Source: Bacteroidales bacterium (GTDB lineage: Bacteria; Bacteroidota; Bacteroidia; Bacteroidales; Bacteroidaceae). Taken from it: 6,709 bases of DNA. Location of the stretch: assembly GCA_004555245.1 (NCBI GenBank), contig SFIS01000093.1, positions 1-6,709 of the forward strand, read 5' to 3'. The notes under the pieces are model-generated. The model had not been told where the DNA came from and did not search any database. It worked only from the letters and a program-made list of their open reading frames with translations. A program made the position numbers and the translations under genes. Numbering within the stretch: position 1 is the stretch's first letter; each line of letters opens with the position of its first letter. Below, in pieces: positions 1 to 5,423 of this stretch.

Positions 1-335
1 TTGACACCCTTGACACGTGTCTCAGCATCCACCCATACCTTTGCTCCGTTGATGTAAAAGCCGTTGACGCTATCAGAGTCGTTGTAGGCATCTATCTCCC
101 TTATCTTCTGCCGTTGCGCTTGCTGGAGAGCCATACGGTTTACGGCCTCGACGCTGGCGTTATAGTCCGCCACAATCTCGTCCTCCGTAGGCTCATGGTC
201 GTACTTAGCTGTTGCCACTGTCAGCATACCGTCCTGCTCGGACTCTCTCACCATGACACGGTAGATGTTCGTGTGGAGGTGATGGATATGCTTATACCCA
301 CTTTCACTGATTACTGTTCTTGTGTACGTTTTCAT
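1..335 (-). CDS. DUF4376-like phage protein, probable tail-fibre assembly factor (3' end beyond window)
   Basis: An open frame starts at ATG 335 and reads 111 codons without a stop to the left edge, so the C-terminus is missing. The visible C-terminal part carries the block IDAYNDSDSVNGFYING (residues 81-97), followed by VWVDAETRVKGV (100-111). This resembles the DUF4376 pattern of an aspartate-aromatic start, a conserved VN-hydrophobic-NG turn and a W-x-D-x-x-x-R-V signature, which is common in Bacteroidales prophage tail genes. Residues 65-80 are a short Q/R/K-rich helix just before that domain. The start lies inside the reverse transcriptase gene in another frame (32-nt overlap), suggesting translational coupling. 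Proteins of this group usually sit next to tail fibres, so a chaperone or fibre-assembly role for the diversified fibre is a reasonable inference, but it is not shown by the sequence. Confidence 0.75.
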   Translation of the reverse strand, partial: MKTYTRTVISESGYKHIHHLHTNIYRVMVRESEQDGMLTVATAKYDHEPTEDEIVADYNASVEAVNRMALQQAQRQKIREIDAYNDSDSVNGFYINGAKVWVDAETRVKGV

Positions 336-1452
336 ATTTTCTGAGTTTTTTATTATTGATATTAACTATATTATCTTTGTTGTCAATGGCGAGCCACATG
401 CGCCGTCTGATATTATACGAGTTGCCGACACGGAGGAAGCCCATGTATGAGTTATAACTGCGTATCATGGCATCTGTGTCACCGCCATGCTTGTTGTATC
501 TGGCTATCATCCTCCGCATGTTCCCTGCTGTGCGCCTGCCGGCATATATGCGGTCGGGACGTATTATGTAGCCGCAGAAGCGCAGTCCCTGTGAGGCTAT
601 TGTAAGCTCTATCTTGTCGGGGTGAAGTGTCAGGTGAAGCCTCTCACGGAGGAATACCCTGCTGTCATGGAGAAGTCGCAGCAGGCGGTCTTTGTCGTAG
701 GACATGACGGCGAAGTCATCGACGAACCTGCCATACTCCTCATCGACAGAGAGGCGTGATGTCAGCCAGCGGTCAAACACAGTCAGATAGAGGTTGGCGA
801 TAATCTGGTTGGGATAGTTGCCTATCGTCACTCCATTCTTCCCACGGATGCGCTTCTCTTCTGGCACCTTGTCACGCAGTCGCTCGCTGCCATGCCATTC
901 ACAGTCTACGTAAGGTCTGTTGTATATCATCATGCGGAAAAGGCTTATCCACCAATCAATGTCCTCACCGTCATACTCCTCACGTATCAAGTCAGAGACG
1001 AGACGGAAAGCGATGTCGGTGTCAATCGACATGAAGAAGCCCTTTATGTCGCACTTCATTATCCATGCCGTGCGCTGTCCATTGTGCGTTATGCGCCGCA
1101 TCTTCTGCTGCATATCCCTCACGCCATAGATAGCACCCTTTCCCTTGCGGCAATTGTACGAGCTGTCAATCATCTGTGCATCAAAGAGGGGCAGGAACTT
1201 GCGCATGACAAGATGATGGACGATGCGGTCACGGAACTTGGCGGCAAAGACCTCCCTCATCTTCGGGTAGGTGATGCAAAAACCGATGCTCTGTCCAATC
1301 TGGTACGTCCCGTTGTTCAATTCACGCCACAGCTGGAGGTTGTTCATCTCGTAGTCAAGCTCATACTCTATCTGAGACGCTGTCCTGCGCTTGGTGCGCC
1401 GGCACTCGTAGTATGCGAGCGTCACATCCTCTATCGTGACGTGTTGTTTCAT
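304..1452 (-). CDS. Diversity-generating retroelement reverse transcriptase
   Basis: This 382-residue protein is an RNA-directed DNA polymerase of the DGR class, expected to copy the template RNA while misincorporating opposite adenines. Visible motifs in order: the finger region with KFRDRIVHHLV (72-82); motif A with catalytic aspartate D135 in KCDIKGFF; the DGR-type motif IGNYPNQ (210-216), where other RTs have QGxxxSP; the catalytic FVDD box (243-246, D245 and D246); and a thumb-proximal CGYII (293-297). There is no maturase, HNH or integrase domain. ATG 1452 was chosen because it gives a normal DGR-RT length and the conserved N-terminus begins there. The frame stays open upstream through the template repeat (ATG 1506, GTG 1590), but those starts would add template-encoded residues. 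AAGGAAG directly abuts the ATG, so it is poorly spaced as a Shine-Dalgarno. The gene is co-directional with avd and the target gene, and its end overlaps the next gene by 32 nt. Confidence 0.95.
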   Translation of the reverse strand: MKQHVTIEDVTLAYYECRRTKRRTASQIEYELDYEMNNLQLWRELNNGTYQIGQSIGFCITYPKMREVFAAKFRDRIVHHLVMRKFLPLFDAQMIDSSYNCRKGKGAIYGVRDMQQKMRRITHNGQRTAWIMKCDIKGFFMSIDTDIAFRLVSDLIREEYDGEDIDWWISLFRMMIYNRPYVDCEWHGSERLRDKVPEEKRIRGKNGVTIGNYPNQIIANLYLTVFDRWLTSRLSVDEEYGRFVDDFAVMSYDKDRLLRLLHDSRVFLRERLHLTLHPDKIELTIASQGLRFCGYIIRPDRIYAGRRTAGNMRRMIARYNKHGGDTDAMIRSYNSYMGFLRVGNSYNIRRRMWLAIDNKDNIVNINNKKLRKYENVHKNSNQ

Positions 1453-1468
1453 CTTCCTTGTTCTTAAT

Positions 1469-1499
1469 CGGGAGGATGGGGGATGCAGCCACCCTCCCG
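1469..1499 (-). promoter_or_regulatory. Hairpin in the TR-RT spacer
   Basis: Plus-strand CGGGAGG (1469-1475) pairs with CCTCCCG (1493-1499). One mismatch (1476/1492) is followed by three more pairs (1477-1479 with 1489-1491) around a 9-nt loop. The structure sits 16 nt upstream of the RT start and 21 nt past the end of TR. It could be part of the template RNA or could modulate RT translation. No T-run follows, so it is not a typical terminator. Confidence 0.5.
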
Positions 1500-1520
1500 T
1501 TGTCATTACTGTGATGAGAA

Positions 1521-1620
1521 TAGCGTAGGCGCAGACAGGCGCATAGTTGTTGCCGTTGTTCTTGTTGTTCGACTGCACATATCTGCTCACGTAATAGGCG
1601 TTCGTCGCCGACTGCTGCGT
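1521..1620 (-). repeat. DGR template repeat (TR)
   Basis: This 100-nt non-coding copy matches the 3' end of the tail-fibre gene (2285-2384) without gaps at 86 positions. Read on the minus strand it contains 30 adenines, including seven AAC codons in the frame used by the target protein, and 13 of the 14 differences from VR fall at these adenines. The 3' end shares an unbroken 26-nt match (1521-1546 against 2285-2310), the expected homing-initiation end. The 5' end shares 18 nt (1603-1620). It lies between avd and the RT gene on the same strand, a standard DGR order. Identity stops sharply at both edges, which defines the ends. Confidence 0.96.
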
Positions 1621-1622
1621 CT

Positions 1623-1680
1623 TGATGCCACTATCTACTTAGCTGCTCCGCCTGTGTTTGGCGGTTGACAGCGGGCATCA
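1623..1680 (-). promoter_or_regulatory. Stem-loop bridging the avd stop codon and the TR 5' edge
   Basis: TGATGCC (1623-1629) is the exact inverse of GGCATCA (1674-1680). The enclosed 44 nt contain a second hairpin, CCGCC (1648-1652) with GGCGG (1660-1664) and a 7-nt loop. One arm includes the avd stop codon and the other ends 2 nt before TR. It may be an upstream element of the template RNA. The seven-base outer stem is short, so chance pairing is possible. Confidence 0.4.
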
Positions 1681-2136
1681 CCTAATGTCATCGTCTGCTG
1701 CCGTGTCTTGCTTGGCAGCTCCATAATGACTGCTCTCTCCAGCGGCCGTTGGTGTGCCGCTCGGACTCTGGCTTGCGTTGCGCAATGCCGTCGCTTGCCG
1801 TCCTGTCTTGTCAAGCAGCGACATGATGTTATTGGTCTGCCGTGTCGTCAACCACCTCAGCTCACCCATGAGCCGCACACGGCTCTTAATGCCCTGGTGT
1901 ATCTCAAGATAGCTGTCGTAGGCATAGTACCGCTTGGACTTGTACTTGTTCGCCTCATAAACGACATCGAGGAGTCTGAGCGCACGGCTGAGACAGTCGT
2001 TCATTATGCCATAGCGCGCGAACTTTGGCATTGACGGCTGTCTGTCGCCCTTGACACGATGACCCTGCTGATACTGCCCGATGAGCTTGCAGAGATTAAA
2101 AGTGTCGACATAGATTGAAAGTTTATCCGCTAACAT
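1678..2136 (-). CDS. avd: Avd-like DGR accessory protein
   Basis: This 152-residue protein probably acts as the DGR accessory variability determinant. Family members form a basic four-helix bundle, assemble as a pentamer in BPP-1, and bind RT and template RNA. The sequence looks mostly helical and basic over residues 1-120, with clusters such as KYKSKRYY (64-71), KSRVRLMGELRW (85-96) and TGRQATALR (111-119). A low-complexity polar tail rich in Ser, Ala, Gly and Asp follows (about 120-152). It is somewhat longer than the classic roughly 128-residue Bordetella Avd, mainly because of this tail. Position supports the call strongly: it lies between the VR-bearing target gene and TR, on the same strand. 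The upstream region is AT-rich without a Shine-Dalgarno, as usual in Bacteroidales. The call rests on context, size and fold-like composition rather than one diagnostic motif. Confidence 0.85.
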   Translation of the reverse strand: MLADKLSIYVDTFNLCKLIGQYQQGHRVKGDRQPSMPKFARYGIMNDCLSRALRLLDVVYEANKYKSKRYYAYDSYLEIHQGIKSRVRLMGELRWLTTRQTNNIMSLLDKTGRQATALRNASQSPSGTPTAAGESSHYGAAKQDTAADDDIR

Positions 2137-2180
2137 TTTTGTAAGTGTTGAAGTTTGTTATTTGATTATTTTTAAATCGA

Positions 2181-2202
2181 CCATCCGCTTGGCAGCGGAT
2201 GG
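2181..2202 (-). promoter_or_regulatory. Perfect 9-bp hairpin downstream of VR (homing structure or weak terminator)
   Basis: CCATCCGCT (2181-2189) pairs perfectly with AGCGGATGG (2194-2202) around a 4-nt loop. It is 82 nt beyond the VR edge, in the gap between the tail-fibre gene and avd. Phage DGRs such as BPP-1 carry hairpin/cruciform elements with short stems and 4-nt loops downstream of VR that raise homing efficiency, and the stem and loop sizes fit. The loop (GCCA on the coding strand) does not match the GRNA-type loop I recall for those elements. The sequence after it on the minus strand is A/T-rich but lacks a clean T-run, so a terminator reading is possible but weak. Confidence 0.55.
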
Positions 2203-2241
2203 GTTAAGACTGCCACATTGGACTGTCTATTGCTCACACGA

Positions 2242-2270
2242 AAGGGGTGAAGAGATGAAGGGGTGAAGAG
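2242..2270. repeat. Pair of 13-nt direct repeats after the tail-fibre stop codon
   Basis: AAGGGGTGAAGAG occurs at 2242-2254 and 2258-2270, separated by 3 nt, immediately downstream of the target-gene stop codon. On the coding strand it is a pyrimidine-rich tract. No function can be assigned. It lies between VR and the downstream hairpin, where homing-associated sequences occur in other DGRs. Confidence 0.7.
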
Positions 2271-4835
2271 TTAAAGAGTCGGTTTAGCGTAGGCGCAGAC
2301 AGGCGCATAGCTGTTGCCGCGGCCCTTGCCGTACGACTGCACATACCTGAGCACGTAAAAGGCGAACGTCGCCGACTGCTGCGTAGATGTACCCTTATTT
2401 AAATTCCAGAACTTATTAACCACATCACCGTCAGGACGGAGGAATGCAATTATGTCGTTGATGTACGTGTAGTTGGCTATCATAGGGGCGTACTGTCCTG
2501 TCGAGGGCGTGAAGCCCTGCAATGTCGTCACGCCGAGGGCGTATGTCTCACGCAGCGTGCGTGTGTGGCAGTCGGTGCTGATGCCACGAGACAGACCCTC
2601 CTGCACGATGAGGTTCGTCGCCGTAAAGCCATCATAGTAATACTCCTGTGAAGCGTCGTTGCCGTTGAGAGGAATGGAAGTAAACTGCACATTCTGCGCT
2701 GCCCACGACATAGTTCTTATCTCCGTCTTGTCCGTGTCAAACTTACGGTATGCCATCACATCGACAGACATGAAGAAGTCACAGCCGACAGCAAGAAGCT
2801 CCTCTGTGGCGATATGGAGGAGGACACCCTCGGAGACATCCTTGCCGCTGGCGATAAATCCGTCATACGTCCACTCTCCACCGTCCTTGTCGACTATGAG
2901 GATGTCGGAGAGGTAGGGGTGAAAAGAGACAGGAATGACACGAGCTGCACGGTCAGCCGTGTATGTTGCTGAGTATGCTCCTGTAATAAGATGCAGGTCA
3001 GCAGGCTTGTCAATGGACACACGATACTCCTTTCCGATAGGTACGAAGAACTGCGCCTGTCCGTTGCTGTCAGCATTATACACTGTCTCCACACCGTCTA
3101 TTGTGACACGTGCCACACCGTCGGGGTATGCCTCGCCGCCATTCCATGTGGTGTTCTCAGGGAAGCGCATAAACGATATTGTAACCTTTTCCTGTGCGGC
3201 GACAATCGCCTCATGATACGTCACCTCTATGCCACGAGTCTGGAGAGCCGCTGTGTATGACAGTCGGCCAATCGGAGCGCACCCCTCGATGTCGGGAAAT
3301 ACGATGTCGTATCTCAGCCCCTTCGTGACTTTGAACGCCGCAATTCCGTTGCTGTCTGTCGTATACTGTTGCGGAACGGTGCTTTCGTTGATATAGACGT
3401 TGAGGACGAGACCAGCCGTAGAGACACCCTCCACGTCAGTATAGCAAGCGACGGAGACATTCTCGTCTGGTCCGTTATATACGAGGTTAGCCGCCGTGTT
3501 CGCCCGTTCTGCCGCAGCATTCGCCTCTCCTGCCGCCGTTGTAGCGTTCTTAGTAGCATTGTTCGCTGCTGTCGTCGCTTTCTCTGCTGCTGAGAGGGCG
3601 GAGTTGGCTGTCTGTACGGCTGCCGCAGCGTCCGATGCCGCTTTCTCGCTCTTTGCGATAGTCGCCTCTGCCGTAGACGCTACCTGCATAGCATTGTTCG
3701 CCGCTGTCGTCGCCTTCTCTGCCGCTGATAGGGCGGTGTTGGTGGCTGTGACGCACTTCTCGTTGTTCTCTATGCGCTCCTGCTCTGCCTCCTGCCGTGA
3801 TGTCTCGTTCTGCTGGCGAGTCTTCTCAGCCTCTATGCGCACAGACTCGGCGTTGCCCCTTATTGTCTCCGCTTCCTGCCGCTCGCTCTCTTTCTGCTCA
3901 CGTGCCGCCTCATTCTGCTGGCGTGTGGTCTCCGCTTGCTGTCTTGCTTTCTCTGCATTAACCCGTGCGGTCTCGGCATTAGCTCTCTTGGTCTCAGCAT
4001 CGGCTCTTGCTGCCTCTGCTTTGGCTCTTGTCGTTTCCGCTTCCTGCCGTGCTGTCTCAGCCGCCTTGCGCTCCTGCTCTTTGGATATTCGCTCAGACTC
4101 GGCTTGCTGGCGTGCTGACTCGGCTGTTTGGCGTTCGTCCTCTTTCTGCTGGCGCAGGGTCTCTGCCTCAGAGCGTGATGACTCGTTACGCACCCTATCC
4201 GACTCGTTCTGCTTACGGATATTCTCAGCCTTGACACGCTCCGCTTCCGCTGCGGTACGTGACTGCTCATTGGCAAGACGGACAGACTCGTTCTCGACCC
4301 TCGACGCTTCGCTGGCCTTGCGCTCATCCTCGTTGGTCTTGCGCTCCTGCTCTTTAGCAATGCGCTCAGACTCAGCCGACTGCCGCTTGGTCTCAGCAAC
4401 CTCACGGGCTTCCTCCGCTGTCAAGACCTTATCGTAGAGTCCTGTATCGGGAGCAAGGATAGCCACGGCTGTATCCATAAGCAGAGAGTCCTCGCCCTCC
4501 TCTGTAGCGTCAAAGGAGGTGTCTGCCGATGCGTTGTTGTCGACGATGGCAATCTGCTCATACTCGTTGCTTCGCCAGTCAACACCGCCTATCTTGCCCT
4601 TTACCTCCAGAGCGTATTTGCCGACGTAGAGCTGGTCGCCCTCCACCTTTGCGAGGATAACGTTATCCTCGGCCACGTCGATAGAGTATGCAAGGGATAT
4701 GCGTCGGTATGGCGAGCAGATATTTACGACGATGTCCGTACATGCAGGCAGTGGCATGGGTATGCGCTCGCCGTTATAGATACGCACCACGGGGATGCGC
4801 ATCGTGAAATCGTTACCTTTGGTTATATGTTTCAT
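2271..4835 (-). CDS. Tail-fibre / receptor-binding protein, DGR target with C-terminal variable repeat
   Basis: This 854-residue structural protein probably extends from the virion and binds host receptors. Regions in order: a phage-fibre-like N-terminus (1-130) beginning MKHITKGNDFTMRIPVVRIY, likely the virion anchor; a long charged helix of 30 consecutive heptads (151-360) with Arg at the first place of every heptad and Glu five places in for 29 of them; an alanine-rich helical stretch (361-450) with an internal 15-residue duplication; two related beta-rich, Ig- or transthyretin-like domains (about 457-545 and 548-640) sharing a DSNG-x-A-x-F-x-V-x-x-G pattern; and a C-terminal domain (641-854). 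The last resembles DGR C-type-lectin folds, with GFTPSTGQY (774-782) in place of the usual G-x-LPS-x-GEW, then a W-N-x-N-x-G-x-STQ-like segment. VR codes for residues 818-850, leaving only KPTL after it. Start ATG 4835 lies 23 nt past the endolysin stop. The receptor is unknown. Confidence 0.93.
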   Translation of the reverse strand: MKHITKGNDFTMRIPVVRIYNGERIPMPLPACTDIVVNICSPYRRISLAYSIDVAEDNVILAKVEGDQLYVGKYALEVKGKIGGVDWRSNEYEQIAIVDNNASADTSFDATEEGEDSLLMDTAVAILAPDTGLYDKVLTAEEAREVAETKRQSAESERIAKEQERKTNEDERKASEASRVENESVRLANEQSRTAAEAERVKAENIRKQNESDRVRNESSRSEAETLRQQKEDERQTAESARQQAESERISKEQERKAAETARQEAETTRAKAEAARADAETKRANAETARVNAEKARQQAETTRQQNEAAREQKESERQEAETIRGNAESVRIEAEKTRQQNETSRQEAEQERIENNEKCVTATNTALSAAEKATTAANNAMQVASTAEATIAKSEKAASDAAAAVQTANSALSAAEKATTAANNATKNATTAAGEANAAAERANTAANLVYNGPDENVSVACYTDVEGVSTAGLVLNVYINESTVPQQYTTDSNGIAAFKVTKGLRYDIVFPDIEGCAPIGRLSYTAALQTRGIEVTYHEAIVAAQEKVTISFMRFPENTTWNGGEAYPDGVARVTIDGVETVYNADSNGQAQFFVPIGKEYRVSIDKPADLHLITGAYSATYTADRAARVIPVSFHPYLSDILIVDKDGGEWTYDGFIASGKDVSEGVLLHIATEELLAVGCDFFMSVDVMAYRKFDTDKTEIRTMSWAAQNVQFTSIPLNGNDASQEYYYDGFTATNLIVQEGLSRGISTDCHTRTLRETYALGVTTLQGFTPSTGQYAPMIANYTYINDIIAFLRPDGDVVNKFWNLNKGTSTQQSATFAFYVLRYVQSYGKGRGNSYAPVCAYAKPTL
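2285..2384 (-). repeat. DGR variable repeat (VR)
   Basis: These 100 nt encode residues 818-850 of the tail fibre and align without gaps to TR at 1521-1620 (86 matches). Relative to TR, the eight amino-acid changes are N to F at 824, Y to F at 826, S to L at 829, N to Y at 835, N to G at 836 and 838, N to R at 839, and N to S at 842, plus one silent AGA to AGG at 830. Six of seven template AAC codons are altered. All but one base change are at template adenines. The unchanged 3' block (2285-2310) is the probable initiation-of-homing side. Confidence 0.96.
3555..3734 (-). repeat. 45-nt direct repeat within the alanine-rich part of the tail fibre
   Basis: Segments 3690-3734 and 3555-3599 both encode ALSAAEKATTAANNA (residues 368-382 and 413-427) and match at 41 of 45 bases. 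All four differences are synonymous. They point to an internal duplication that has since diverged only at silent positions, as expected if the helical sequence is under selection. Confidence 0.9.
3756..4385 (-). repeat. Thirty tandem 21-nt heptad units encoding a charged helical shaft
   Basis: Residues 151-360 form an unbroken run of 30 seven-residue units of the form R-x-x-[A/N/K]-E-x-x. Arginine opens all 30, and glutamate is at the fifth place in 29 (the last has Asn358). No insertion breaks the phase. The core positions are mostly Ala, Asn, Gln or Lys rather than Leu or Ile, so this is an unusually polar coiled coil or a salt-bridged single helix. A fully helical shaft would be about 31 nm long (210 residues at about 0.15 nm rise). 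Confidence 0.95.
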
Positions 4836-4858
4836 AATCTTATGGTTGTATTAATTGG

Positions 4859-5422
4859 TTAAGTCAATGCTGCAAGAGCCTTGTCATAATACCGCTGTCG
4901 TTGCTGGAGGCCGTTTGTGCCACCGTTGATGCGCTTGGTAATCTTTAGGAACTCCTTGCGGTCGGCATAGTAATTGAGGCTGTTGGTCTGCCAGAACCAC
5001 ATGGACGAGCGGACAGCCCCGACAGGCTTTGCAATGAGCTCGGGCTTGGCGACGACATCATAGCCACAGTAGGCTTTGTACTTCATATAGTTGTACTTGC
5101 CAGTGAGCTGGATAAGTCCACGCCCCTTATACTTAATGCCATCCCCAGGCGATGTGTTGCCGAGGTCTATCCTGCCCTCATACGCCTTTCCGCTGGCTAT
5201 CTCCTCAGAGTATCTTAGTCCTGCGCTCTCGTGCAGTATCTGAGCGAGATATGCCGCCCAGCGGAGCGGTGTCGTGATGCCGAACTCGTCAGCATAACGG
5301 TTCATCAAACCGACGATAGCGGCGAGGCTGTTGCCTGCGAAATTGGGATTTGCTTTGATGTTCTGCTCCGCTTTCGGGCAGACAGCGAGCAGCACCTCCT
5401 TTGTTAAATATGTCTTTTCCAT
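4859..5422 (-). CDS. GH19 chitinase-like endolysin
   Basis: This 187-residue enzyme is predicted to cleave the glycan backbone of peptidoglycan at lysis, as phage members of glycoside hydrolase family 19 do. The likely catalytic acid is E65 in the HES motif (64-66), with a second acidic candidate at E73/E74. The family block YKGRGLIQLTGKYNY (98-112) follows, then W142/W144 in the substrate groove and a C-terminal ITKRINGG segment (161-168). It covers a single catalytic domain with no visible signal peptide or cell-wall-binding domain, so export would depend on the holin. It starts 1 nt after the DUF6808-like gene stop (TGA-A-ATG), suggesting coupled translation. It is followed by the tail-fibre gene after 23 nt. 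Confidence 0.92.
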   Translation of the reverse strand: MEKTYLTKEVLLAVCPKAEQNIKANPNFAGNSLAAIVGLMNRYADEFGITTPLRWAAYLAQILHESAGLRYSEEIASGKAYEGRIDLGNTSPGDGIKYKGRGLIQLTGKYNYMKYKAYCGYDVVAKPELIAKPVGAVRSSMWFWQTNSLNYYADRKEFLKITKRINGGTNGLQQRQRYYDKALAALT

Positions 5423-5423
5423 T

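Larger units (their letters stand above)
1453..1680 (-). ncRNA. Predicted DGR template RNA region (TR with structured flanks)
   Basis: Between the avd stop codon and the RT start lie about 225 nt with no convincing gene. They hold the 100-nt template repeat, a 68-nt spacer before the RT, and a 57-nt leader after avd. Both flanks can fold: a 7-bp arm pair (1623-1629 with 1674-1680) encloses a 5-bp hairpin (1648-1652 with 1660-1664), and a longer hairpin occupies 1469-1499 in the spacer. In the Bordetella BPP-1 DGR, RNA on either side of TR is needed for cDNA priming and for RT-Avd binding, so these flanks probably belong to the functional RNA. The true RNA ends cannot be read from sequence, and the spacer function may extend into the RT gene. 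Confidence 0.6.

Noticed and set aside
114..344. Plus-strand open frame of 76 codons at the left end
   Set aside because: The minus strand here encodes a better-supported DUF4376-like protein, and the plus frame looks like its shadow.
304..1452. Retron, group II intron or abortive-infection RT
   Set aside because: No msr/msd-like RNA, maturase or HNH domain, or intron ends are visible, while TR, VR and Avd are present and the IGxxxxQ motif is DGR-like.
892..1467. Plus-strand open frame of 191 codons opposite the RT
   Set aside because: It runs antisense to the catalytic RT motifs and has no recognisable protein features.
2137..2270. Promoter for avd and RT in the fibre-avd gap
   Set aside because: I could not find a convincing Bacteroidales -7 TAnnTTTG with a matching -33 element on the minus strand. 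The genes may be read from upstream.
3756..4385. Regular 21-nt periodicity considered as a CRISPR or satellite array
   Set aside because: The period is exactly seven codons with R and E conserved at protein level, with no repeat-spacer structure. It is a coding heptad repeat.
3496..4437. Long plus-strand open frame (313 codons) antisense to the tail-fibre shaft
   Set aside because: It is Ser/Ala/Arg-rich low-complexity sequence created by the antisense of regular heptad codons, with no domain. The opposite strand has clear protein-level conservation patterns.
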